A DNA stretch of 64,000 bases from an uncultured Verrucomicrobia subdivision 3 bacterium (lineage in GTDB: Bacteria > Verrucomicrobiota > Verrucomicrobiia > Limisphaerales > UBA11358). Shown one piece after another: positions 57,060 to 64,000 of this stretch. Within the stretch, counting starts at the first letter, position 1. Every line of letters starts with the position of its first letter. The DNA lies in assembly GCA_903895255.1 (NCBI GenBank), contig CAITTG010000010.1, positions 58,061 to 122,060 of the forward strand. Direction: 5' to 3'. Below the pieces are notes generated by a model. That model was not told the DNA's origin and did not search any database. It saw nothing but the letters and a program-made list of their open reading frames with translations. The translations under genes and the position numbers were made by a program.

Positions 57060-58046
57060 TTAAGCCAGTTCCACTGCCCGGCCGGTTTTGACGGATTCCA
57101 AGGCGGCATTCAGCACGCGGACGGCATCGCGACCCGACCAGGCGTCGGCGAGCGGAGTCCGGCGGGTTTTTATGGAATCGAGAAAGGCGCGGAGTTCGGC
57201 CTGGAGGGGTTCCTCCGGCGGGCATTCGATCTGTCGCACCGCGCCATCGACGCCTTTGAAGTCGTTCCCCTCGCGCACGTGCCGATTATCGTAGGTCTTG
57301 ATTTTATACTGCGAGATATTGTAATCGCACACGGCGCTCAATTTTTCGCCGCAGACGATGACCTCGCGGAATTTACCGGGAATAAAGTAATCATTTTCCA
57401 CCGTGGCCCAAGTGTGCCCATGGCAGGTTTCGTATTCCAGCGAGACCAGGGAAACGTCGTCCATCCCGCGGCCCATGAAGTCGTGGTGGATGGCGAGGAC
57501 CCGCTTGGGCAGGGCGCCGAGCAGAAAATTAAACAAATCCACGAAGTGAATGCCGTCGGCAAACATCACGCCACTGTCATTGCGGGGACGCTTGAAGCCG
57601 CCGAAGTGGCCGCGCAGCATATTTACCCGACCAAAATCGCCGGTCTGGATGGCTTCGCGCAGCCAGAGCGTGGCGGGGTCAAAACGCAGAATGTGGCCCA
57701 CTTGGAGGATGCGCTGCCGTTGGGCGGCCAGTTCGGCGAGGGCTTGGGCCTCAGCATTGTCCAGGGTTAGAGGCTTCTCCACGAAGACATCCTTGCCGGC
57801 TTCAAGGAATTCGCGGCAGATGGGGTAATGCAACTGCGCCGGAGTCACCACCACCACGGCATCCACAACGTTGAGGAAATCCCGGTAATTGGTGGTCAGC
57901 CGCGCCTCGGGAAGGCCGAGCTTGCGGGCGGGGTCCAGTTGTTTGGCGCCGACTTCAGCCACATACAACTCCACGGGCAGGTTGTTCAGATTGCGCAGGT
58001 GATTGACGCCCCAACGGCCCAGACCCAGTAATAACAATTTCGTCAT
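57060..58046 (-). CDS. Gfo/Idh/MocA-family NAD(P)-dependent dehydrogenase
   Basis: 328 residues from ATG 58046 (MTKLLLLGLGRWGVNHLRNL); the frame extends to 58121, but the Rossmann start GLGRWG (the GxGxxG of NAD(P) binding) begins here. EKPLTLDNAEAQALAELAAQ is the family motif with the catalytic Lys of E-K-P, and FDPATLWLREAIQTGDFG is a later landmark of the sugar-oxidising members. It acts in the cytoplasm, probably as a nucleotide-sugar dehydrogenase next to the aminotransferase. The DUF4139 gene upstream on the same strand is not obviously related. Confidence 0.9.
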   Translation of the reverse strand: MTKLLLLGLGRWGVNHLRNLNNLPVELYVAEVGAKQLDPARKLGLPEARLTTNYRDFLNVVDAVVVVTPAQLHYPICREFLEAGKDVFVEKPLTLDNAEAQALAELAAQRQRILQVGHILRFDPATLWLREAIQTGDFGRVNMLRGHFGGFKRPRNDSGVMFADGIHFVDLFNFLLGALPKRVLAIHHDFMGRGMDDVSLVSLEYETCHGHTWATVENDYFIPGKFREVIVCGEKLSAVCDYNISQYKIKTYDNRHVREGNDFKGVDGAVRQIECPPEEPLQAELRAFLDSIKTRRTPLADAWSGRDAVRVLNAALESVKTGRAVELA

Positions 58047-58114
58047 GAATACCGCTTCAATCTTTCGAAAATCGCCCGTGGCGGCAAGTGAAAAGCCCCG
58101 CCAATCGGCAATTC

Positions 58115-59560
58115 TTACCACGTATAATGCACGGTGTAAGTCACTTTGCGCTCCTGGTCCGGAGCGACGGGGACGTCAAATTGAATGGTCTGCGCGTCGG
58201 TTTTTTTGAAATTGTCCGATTTGGCGGTGAGGGTCCAGTTGCTCCAGCGGTACAAATGCTCCACCACGCGGATGGTCACCGGGGTTTTTTTACGGTTGCG
58301 CAGGCTGATCTCGAAGGATTCGTCCAGCCACTTGGCCGTGGTATCCACATGAAAATCGCTTTGTTTGCGCTCACCCACGAGGTCAAAGGCGTTGCCGGTG
58401 GTGAGGTGAATGGTTTCGTTGCGTGGGGTGTGGTCGATGGTGTTTTCGCCGGTGAATTCCAACTGGCCGTCGTCGTCGCGGCGGTAAAAGCGCAATTTTC
58501 CCGCCGGCAGGGGCATGCCCAGTTGATTGGTCTCGGCATTCACAAACTCGCGGAGGATGGCGACTTTTTTATTGGATTGGGTGCCGAAGCCTTGATCCCA
58601 GTTGAGGTTGCCGTAAAAACGAAAGCCCTCGTCGGCCCCGTCATACTGATAGATGACGGGCGCGTGCACGCCGGTGGCGCTGACAAATTCCACCTGTTTG
58701 GTTTCCCGGTCCCGCAAGGTGGTGGGGCGGGCGATGCTGTAGAGGTGGTATTCGTCGAAGGCTTTTTCGGTGACGGCGGGTTCGCCAGAGGGTGCACTCA
58801 GGGCCATGGCAACGGGTGCGGCACCGAAGGACCGACGGAACATGGGTTGAATTTTGTTCACCTCGCCGGCCAGCACTTTGATGCGGGCGTCGGTGAAAGT
58901 TTTACCGCTCTCGTTTTTCAGGGTGATCCAGCCGAGGAGATCCACGTTGTCGCCGGTTTCGGGGGCGACGAGGTTATAGCTGGCCGACCAGGAGAAACCG
59001 CCGGTGACGTAGCCGATTTCCGCGTCGAACTTGCCGGGCACATCGGATTGCAGCAGCCAGTTGAAGGCGGGATGGAGCACGGTGTCGTCGCCAAGGCTGG
59101 GGAAACGGGGTTCGCCCGGCAGGCTGAATTGCAACTGGCCGTTGACCTCGATAATGGGTTGCTCCGAACCGCCTCCCGGCACGTAGCCGCTGCGAACCAC
59201 CCGGCCGGAAATGAGTTTAGTGGTCGTGGTGTTGTTCAGGGAATATTCGTGGGCAAAGTTCAGGGTTTTGCCTTCGAACAGGGACAGCAGGAGTTCCTGG
59301 GTGACGGGGTCGTTGCGGTAGTTTTGCTCGAGGATTTGCAGGGAATGCACGCCGGTGGGATCGCGCAGGATGACGGAGTCCGGCTCCACCTGGGCGGTGG
59401 CGCCGGGGTAGGTCAGGGCATTGACTCCGGGCTTGAGGTTCAGGGGCACGACGTCGCGGACGACCGCGAAGTCCTGGTTGTAAATGGTCAGGGACGGGGC
59501 GGCTCCGGCAGAGACGGCCAGGAGCGTCGCGCCGGCGAACCGGGCAAGCAAGGTTTTCAT
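58115..59560 (-). CDS. DUF4139-domain exported protein
   Basis: 481 residues from ATG 59560 with a signal peptide (LLARFAGATLLAVSAGAAP). The mature region SLTIYNQDFAVVRDVVPLNL and PGVNALTYPGATAQVEPDSV fits DUF4139, a beta-rich domain of mostly unknown function. GYVTGGFSWSASYNLVAPET and LGWITLKNESGKTFTDARIK are also typical. The C-terminal half has SIARPTTLRDRETKQVEFVS, and it ends TYTVHYTW, the common WxW-like end of these proteins. The frame overlaps the dehydrogenase frame's upstream part but not its chosen start. Confidence 0.85.
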   Translation of the reverse strand: MKTLLARFAGATLLAVSAGAAPSLTIYNQDFAVVRDVVPLNLKPGVNALTYPGATAQVEPDSVILRDPTGVHSLQILEQNYRNDPVTQELLLSLFEGKTLNFAHEYSLNNTTTTKLISGRVVRSGYVPGGGSEQPIIEVNGQLQFSLPGEPRFPSLGDDTVLHPAFNWLLQSDVPGKFDAEIGYVTGGFSWSASYNLVAPETGDNVDLLGWITLKNESGKTFTDARIKVLAGEVNKIQPMFRRSFGAAPVAMALSAPSGEPAVTEKAFDEYHLYSIARPTTLRDRETKQVEFVSATGVHAPVIYQYDGADEGFRFYGNLNWDQGFGTQSNKKVAILREFVNAETNQLGMPLPAGKLRFYRRDDDGQLEFTGENTIDHTPRNETIHLTTGNAFDLVGERKQSDFHVDTTAKWLDESFEISLRNRKKTPVTIRVVEHLYRWSNWTLTAKSDNFKKTDAQTIQFDVPVAPDQERKVTYTVHYTW

Positions 59561-59640
59561 ATTACGGGATCGGTTGAATATCGAATTGGTACCCAGGTTT
59601 GACCGAGGGCGGCGCAAAATGTTCGCGAATCTTCAAGATT

Positions 59641-60933
59641 TCACTTTGGCCGCGCCATGAGGCGTTCGATGTCGGCGACCTCGATGGGGATATGGGCCAT
59701 TAAATCCACGGGGCCTTGATCGGTGACGATGACGTCGTTTTCCAAACGGACGGCGAAACCCTCATCGCGGATGTAAATGGCGGGTTCCACGGTCATGACC
59801 CAGCCGGCCGCGATGGGGCGGGTGGTCTGGCCGACGTCGTGAACGTCCAGGCCGAGGGGATGGCCGACGCCGTGCATGAAATATTTTTTGAAGGCCGGGC
59901 GGTCGGGGTCCTGGGCTTTCACTTGTTCCGGGGTGAGGAGGCCCAGGCCGAGGAGTTCGGTTTCGATGAAGCGTTCGGCGTCGCGCTGCCAGTCTTTGAG
60001 CAGGCGGCCGACGGTGAGGCCGGCGGTGCAGGCGCGGAGCACGCGCAGGACGGCTTCGTAAACTTGTTTTTGGCGGGGGGTGAATTTGCCGTTGACCGGT
60101 ATGGTCCGGGTCAGGTCGGCGTTGTAATTGGCGTAACTGGCGGCGACGTCCAGGAGGAGCAGGTCGCCGTCGGCGCAGGGCTGGTCGTTGGCGATGTAGT
60201 GGAGCACGCAGGCGTTTTTGCCGCTGGCGATGATGGGGTTGTAGGCGAAATCTCCGCCGCGCCGGATGAATTCATGGGCGAACTCGGCTTCGAGCTCGGT
60301 TTCATTGACGCCGGGCCGCAGGTAACGGGCCACGCGCTGAAAGCCGGCGTCGGTGATGTCGCAGGCGGTGCGCAGGAGGCGGATTTCCTCTTCCGATTTC
60401 ACGGCGCGGAGGGTGTGCAGGTGGCGGGCCAGGCGCTGGTAATCGTGCAGGGGATAAATTTCCTGGGTCTGCTGGATGAAGCGGAGGTCGCGGGATTCGA
60501 CGTCCACCGCGGCACGTTTGTGTTCGTTGGTGTTGAGATAGACATGCTCGCATTCGCACATGAGGCGGCGGAAGATGCCGGGGAATTCGGACAGCCATTC
60601 CACGCGCTGGATGCCGGTGCGTTCGCGGGCTTCCGACTTGGTGAGTTTGTGGCCCTCCCAGATGGCGATGAGTTCGCTGGTTTCGCGCAGGAAGAGGATT
60701 TCGCGGAATTTCTCGTCGTCGGCATCCGGGTAAACAAGGAGGATGCTTTCCTCCTGGTCCACGCCGGTGAGGTAAAAGAGGTCGGCGTTCTGGCGGAGGC
60801 GGAGGGAGCCGTCGGCGTTGGTGGGGAGGATGTCGTTGGCATTGACGACCGCGAGGGAATTGGGCAGGAGCAGTTTGGCCAGCCGCGCGCGGTTGAGAGT
60901 GAACAGGTTCGGGTTGATGGGGCCGTAACGCAT
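59641..60933 (-). CDS. pepP: Xaa-Pro aminopeptidase (M24B, PepP-like)
   Basis: 430 residues. It removes N-terminal residues before proline using two metal ions in the cytoplasm. The N-terminal domain reads NSLAVVNANDILPTNADGSL and FYLTGVDQEESILLVYPD. The metal site: LLLLDVAASYANYNADLTRT (two Asp), HGVGHPLG (His), TVEPAIYI (Glu) and RLENDVIV (Glu). The His of VLHYIANDQP is also present. Length and motif order match E. coli PepP. The gene has its own upstream region and converges with nothing close. Confidence 0.95.
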   Translation of the reverse strand: MRYGPINPNLFTLNRARLAKLLLPNSLAVVNANDILPTNADGSLRLRQNADLFYLTGVDQEESILLVYPDADDEKFREILFLRETSELIAIWEGHKLTKSEARERTGIQRVEWLSEFPGIFRRLMCECEHVYLNTNEHKRAAVDVESRDLRFIQQTQEIYPLHDYQRLARHLHTLRAVKSEEEIRLLRTACDITDAGFQRVARYLRPGVNETELEAEFAHEFIRRGGDFAYNPIIASGKNACVLHYIANDQPCADGDLLLLDVAASYANYNADLTRTIPVNGKFTPRQKQVYEAVLRVLRACTAGLTVGRLLKDWQRDAERFIETELLGLGLLTPEQVKAQDPDRPAFKKYFMHGVGHPLGLDVHDVGQTTRPIAAGWVMTVEPAIYIRDEGFAVRLENDVIVTDQGPVDLMAHIPIEVADIERLMARPK

Positions 60934-61373
60934 AAATTTAAATTGCGGAGAGCAGGGTAGCAGAGTGAGGGGAAAAGGAAAAATTCAAATTCCAAAATTC
61001 AAACTTCAGAGAAATTCCAATTTTCAAACTTCAAGCGCCTTTCACCGCGCACTTTGACCGGCCTTGACTGACTTTGACGGGAAGGGGTTTGGGCGGGAAA
61101 TGAGAGGTTTTAACCACGGATGGGCACGGTCTGTGGCACTGATTTAGAACACACTTAATATAACAAAAACCCCTGTAATATCAACGTTTATTCGCCAAAA
61201 CTGGCCAGTATTTTGGTGAACTTTTCATCCCTTGCACTGACACTTTTACTGACAGTGGGGGGGGGCGGGAATTGGGACCACTTTTAGGGTGTCATCCAAG
61301 GGATGCGCGAAGCGCGCTTTCCTCAATAGTGACGGTGCATCTGTCGCTCTCAGGCCGCCGCGACGGGCGGCAG
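60934..61373. other. Intergenic region without a gene
   Basis: About 440 bases. It contains AT-rich near-repeats (AAATTCAAATTCC-type words, 60980-61035), TTTTAACCACGGATGGGCACG near 61116, related to the CCATCCGTG words elsewhere, and a ten-G run at 61257. On the minus strand a short open frame 61257-61192 ends in FTKILASFGE, which I could not assign. No promoter or RNA gene is supported. Confidence 0.45.
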
Positions 61374-61718
61374 TCAGTCCGAGCGATCCGTTTTCTTGCG
61401 GGTGTTTTTTTGGGGCGCCGGGAGGTTTTTCGCGGTAATCCTGAAAAGCTCACTCATCCATTCGCGGTCGTCCCATCTGTCGCCTGAAATCAAAAAGCAT
61501 GGTTTTGCGCCGGGATAGGGAATCCCCATATTCGCATTCCCCAAAAACTTCTGTGCCGGACTGGTGACTTTAACAAAAAGTTGGTCGTCGCAGACCAAGG
61601 CAATCATCTTTCCGTCATAAAAAATGCCGAATTCGCCAAACATCTTTTTTGCCGAGACCGCTCCCGCCTCAGCGACCTGCTCAAGTATAAAGTCGACGGT
61701 GGTTTGCTTTGAGCCCAT
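61374..61718 (-). CDS. TfoX/Sxy N-terminal domain protein
   Basis: 114 residues: FILEQVAEAGAVSAKKMFGE and FGIFYDGKMIALVCDDQLFV match the TfoX N-terminal domain (the KKMFGEFGI pattern). In Proteobacteria TfoX regulates competence genes, but short N-domain-only proteins like this one have unknown roles. The tail PAPQKNTRKKTDRSD is basic. It lies 7 nt downstream of the truncated VOC gene on the same strand. Confidence 0.85.
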   Translation of the reverse strand: MGSKQTTVDFILEQVAEAGAVSAKKMFGEFGIFYDGKMIALVCDDQLFVKVTSPAQKFLGNANMGIPYPGAKPCFLISGDRWDDREWMSELFRITAKNLPAPQKNTRKKTDRSD

Positions 61719-61725
61719 GGCAAAC

Positions 61726-62055
61726 TCAGGAAATTACTGGCGTGCAAAGTTCTACAAGCAAACCATCTGGGCAGCGGACGTATGAAACAGTCTGTCCCCA
61801 CGGCTTTTGTTTTGGCTCTGATATTGATTTCGCACCGGCAGCGACAGCGCGTGCATGGGCGGCTGAAACGTCGGGGCTGACGAGGGCAATTTCCATTCCC
61901 AGCGGGCTTTCGCTGCTGTCAGCCGCGACATATCCCAAAGGCAAATTACTTTTTCCAAGCTGGTGTGTGGCAAAAGCAAGTGCCGTGGTCCCGCCGGGAC
62001 CAGGCACAATACTCGGCGTCAACCACCGCATCGGAACGAACCAGCGTACGTCCAT
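61726..62055 (-). pseudogene. 5'-truncated VOC (glyoxalase-type) gene
   Basis: From ATG 62055 the frame gives 109 residues. The core TTALAFATHQLGKSNLPLGY, then EIALVSPDVSAAHARAVAAG, and KQKPWGQTVSYVRCPDGLLV plus ELCTPV are the second half and end of the usual VOC domain. The first half (the beta strand with the FY..A/GF segment) is missing: the first 25 residues do not match it. It is either truncated or its start lies in another frame. It probably no longer makes a functional protein. The TfoX-N gene follows 7 nt downstream. Confidence 0.6.
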
Positions 62056-62183
62056 TATTCACCTAATGGGTGAAATTCGTGGCTCGGCCTTCTCCCTTAA
62101 GGTCACCCAAACGTCGCCGTTTTGCTGTTGGGCGCTGACCGGCAGTCTGCTATGCTGGACCGGGTAACGGGAAGACCAACATC

Positions 62184-62648
62184 ATGGCACACATTCACGA
62201 AAAAATTGATTTCACGGTGGCAATCTTTGTGGTGCACGCGGGCAAAATCCTGCTGATCCATCATCGCAAACTCGGCAAATGGCTGCCGCTCGGCGGGCAC
62301 ATCGAGCTGGACGAGGATCCCGAGCAGGCGGCGATCCGCGAGGCGCGCGAAGAAAGCGGGCTGGACGTGGAACTGCTCGGCGAACGGCCGCCGACCACCT
62401 CGCCCGGCACCCGGGCGCTCATCGCCCCGCGCTTTTTGGACATTCACCGCATCAATGACACGCACGAGCACATCGGCATGATTTACTGGGCCCGGCCCCG
62501 GCAGGGCACCCTCACGCTGGCCACCGAGGAGCACCATGACATCCGCTGGTGCGCCCCGGCGGATTTCGCGGCATTGCAGCCGCCGATGTCCCCGGCGGTG
62601 ACGTGGTATTGCGAGCAGGCGATTGCGGAAATTTCCCGCCACCCATGA
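62184..62648 (+). CDS. Nudix hydrolase
   Basis: 154 residues. The Nudix box is GGHIELDEDPEQAAIREARE, then ESGL, matching GX5EX7REUXEEXGU, so it binds divalent metal and hydrolyses a nucleoside diphosphate linked to another moiety. KWLPLGGHIE is typical of (d)NTP pyrophosphohydrolase-like members. The N-terminus reads KIDFTVAIFVVHAGKILLIH. The stop overlaps the MFS gene start by 4 nt (ATGA), suggesting coupled expression. Substrate unknown. Confidence 0.92.
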   Translation: MAHIHEKIDFTVAIFVVHAGKILLIHHRKLGKWLPLGGHIELDEDPEQAAIREAREESGLDVELLGERPPTTSPGTRALIAPRFLDIHRINDTHEHIGMIYWARPRQGTLTLATEEHHDIRWCAPADFAALQPPMSPAVTWYCEQAIAEISRHP

Positions 62649-63820
62649 CGGCGGCGCAGCGTTTCCGGGGCGGTTGTTACCTGCTCGAAGGGCTTAATTC
62701 CTTCGGGGTGGTGATCTATTTTAATTACCTCTATTTCTATTTCCGCGACTGGTACGGTTTCGACAACCAGCGCAACCTGGAGCTGGCCGCCTTTATTGGC
62801 CTTATCTACACCTTCGCCTCCTGGCAGGCCGGGCGGTTCGCGGCGCGCTTCGGTTATTTCACGGCGTTGAAATGGGGGTTCTGGATCATGGCCGTGGGCC
62901 TGCTCGCGGGCGCGCAGGTGCATACGGCGGCGGCCGCCGTGGCCCTGGCCTGTGTGATCAATGTGGGCATGTGCCTGATCTGGCCCACGCTGGAGGCGCT
63001 GGTGAGCGAGGGCGCGGTGGCGGCGGACGCCGTGGGGGTGTATAACATCACCTGGGCGGGCACCAACGCCCTGGCGTACTTCATCGGCGGCGCGCTCATC
63101 GAAAAGTATGGCTACAAGTGCATTTTTTACCTGCCGTTCGCGATCATGCTGGTGCAGATTGAACTGGCCTATCGCCTGCAAAAGCACCGGCCAGTGCTGC
63201 CGGCCGGGGCCCCGGCGGTGATTCATACACCCGATCCGCGCCGGCCCGACGCCGCCCAGGCGAAGTCGTTTCAGCACATGGCCTGGCTGGCCAATCCGTT
63301 TGCCTACATCGCCATCAACACCCTGCTGGCGGTGATGCCCGGCGTGGCGGCGGGATTTCACCTGTCGCCGATGCTGGCGGGGTTTGCGTGCTCGCTCTGG
63401 TGTTTTGTGCGGCTCGGTATGTTCGTGGTGCTGTGGTGCTGGACGGGCTGGCATTACCGGTTCGCCGGCCTGGCGGCGGCGTACGGGCTGCTCGTGTTGA
63501 GCTTCGCCACCATTCTCCTGACGCACGTGCTGTGGGTTTTAATTGCCGCGCAGGTTGGTTTTGGCGTGGCAATCGGGCTGATTTACTATTCCTCACTCTT
63601 TTACGCCATGGATGCCAGTGACTCGAATAGCGAGCACGGGGGCATTCACGAGGCGGCGATTGGCGTGGGCAACTGTGTGGGGCCGGCGGTGGGAGCGGCG
63701 TCGCTGCAATTTCTGCCGCAAATCCAAAATAGCGGCGCGCTGGCGGTATCGGTGCTGTTGCTGGGTGGGTTCGGCGGGTTGTTTGTCGTCAGGAAGTGGA
63801 GTCTGAAGTCCAAGGTCTAA
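62645..63820 (+). CDS. MFS transporter
   Basis: 391 residues from ATG 62645, which overlaps the Nudix stop (ATGA); the frame opens earlier, at 62549, but that part is Nudix gene in another frame. About 12 hydrophobic helices: GVVIYFNYLYFYF, then FIGLIYTFASWQAGRFAARF, WIMAVGLLAGAQVHTAAAAV, and GTNALAYFIGGALIEKYGYK. It is a major facilitator permease without a decisive substrate motif; the ASWQAGRFAARFG loop is the family's typical cytoplasmic loop 2-3 type. The C-terminal residues SLKSKV are encoded by heptamer repeats that continue past the stop. Confidence 0.85.
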   Translation: MTAAQRFRGGCYLLEGLNSFGVVIYFNYLYFYFRDWYGFDNQRNLELAAFIGLIYTFASWQAGRFAARFGYFTALKWGFWIMAVGLLAGAQVHTAAAAVALACVINVGMCLIWPTLEALVSEGAVAADAVGVYNITWAGTNALAYFIGGALIEKYGYKCIFYLPFAIMLVQIELAYRLQKHRPVLPAGAPAVIHTPDPRRPDAAQAKSFQHMAWLANPFAYIAINTLLAVMPGVAAGFHLSPMLAGFACSLWCFVRLGMFVVLWCWTGWHYRFAGLAAAYGLLVLSFATILLTHVLWVLIAAQVGFGVAIGLIYYSSLFYAMDASDSNSEHGGIHEAAIGVGNCVGPAVGAASLQFLPQIQNSGALAVSVLLLGGFGGLFVVRKWSLKSKV

Positions 63821-63842
63821 AGTCTAATGTCTAAAGTCTCAG
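63801..63842 (+). repeat. 7-bp tandem repeat (GTCTAAA) forming the end of the MFS gene
   Basis: Six units: GTCTGAA, GTCCAAG, GTCTAAA, GTCTAAT, GTCTAAA, GTCTCAG. The array starts inside the MFS coding sequence, supplies its last codons and stop (TAA at 63818), and ends at the repeat end at 63841. Confidence 0.9.
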
Positions 63843-64000
63843 CCGGAACAATGCAGTTGAAAAGGACTTTAACCGCAGATTCACGCAGATTCACGCAGAT
63901 GGGGAAAGGCGGAAAACGAGAAAAAATGACGCACCAAATAGTTCTCGATCAATATCGGGTCAAACCCTTGCCTACCTCATGGTTTTATCTGCGTTCATCC
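63841..64000. repeat. End of a second foldback-type repeat element (runs out of the window)
   Basis: AGCCGGAACAATGCAGTTGA at 63841 resembles the 29-bp inverted end of the element at 37081. It is followed by AACCGCAGATTCACGCAGAT and a further ATTCACGCAGAT copy, and the window ends with TTATCTGCGTTCATCC, an inverted relative of that word. This looks like one end, or part, of a repetitive element cut by the window edge. Confidence 0.55.

Noticed and set aside
61192..61260. C-terminal remnant of an integrase or recombinase (minus-strand reading ending FTKILASFGE)
   Set aside because: Too short and no recognisable catalytic motif, so it cannot be supported.

Overview
The window looks like a piece of a Verrucomicrobia chromosome, probably from the Pedosphaera/Limisphaera side of the phylum. 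This is inferred from gene content and style, not from a marker gene. The reasons are high GC, mostly weak or absent Shine-Dalgarno sequences, very large secreted proteins (autotransporter-type beta-strand repeats, LamG, PA14, quinoprotein and dihaem domains), TIGR03790 and DUF5009 proteins, AbrB-type toxin-antitoxin pairs, and intergenic DNA full of short tandem and palindromic repeats. No rRNA, tRNA, CRISPR array, intact insertion sequence or prophage was found.

Layout. 1-3.3 kb: end of a UbiB-family kinase gene, a DedA membrane protein, and a probable sulfur pair (YezD-like small protein plus cysteine synthase). 3.6-11.8 kb: a four-gene plus-strand block that ends in a two-partner secretion pair (TpsB transporter, TpsA haemagglutinin-like exoprotein), preceded by a PBP-like periplasmic protein and a small secreted protein. 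11.8-13.3 kb: a decaying PemK/MazF-type toxin with an intact antitoxin, and repeat-rich DNA. 13.3-27.1 kb: two huge minus-strand secreted proteins, a GH51 arabinofuranosidase and a 3.37-kilo-residue beta-strand-repeat protein, separated by a strong terminator. 27.5-31.8 kb: two translationally coupled amidohydrolase-like genes. 31.8-34.3 kb: a TIGR03790 protein. 34.5-37.1 kb: a lone topoisomerase IV/gyrase B subunit and a VapBC pair followed by a foldback mobile-type repeat. 37.5-44.4 kb: a 2092-residue LamG/Ig/quinoprotein/PA14/dihaem secreted protein and a small companion.

44.5-49.4 kb: alanine dehydrogenase, a YhcG-type PDDEXK nuclease with palindromes inside its coding sequence, a DUF5009 membrane acyltransferase-like protein, a lipoprotein and a VOC protein. 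49.9-52.7 kb: a 2-oxoacid:ferredoxin oxidoreductase (beta and alpha/gamma), with promoter and terminator candidates. 53-64 kb: TPR and coiled-coil proteins, a sugar/glycan set (GT2, DegT aminotransferase, Gfo/Idh/MocA dehydrogenase), a nucleotidyltransferase, DUF4139, Xaa-Pro aminopeptidase, TfoX-N, a 5'-truncated VOC gene, and a Nudix-MFS pair.

The most notable signals are: (1) five otherwise unrelated exported proteins end in the same kind of about 70-residue domain that finishes ...FYR plus 3-6 residues; (2) a perfect 23-bp palindrome occurs twice in frame, 45 bp apart, inside the YhcG-type nuclease gene; (3) the toxin gene has an in-frame UGA where family memory suggests a cysteine; (4) there is a 165-bp element with perfect 29-bp inverted ends, and a related end near the right edge; (5) 7-bp and 10-bp tandem repeats sit at gene 3' ends.
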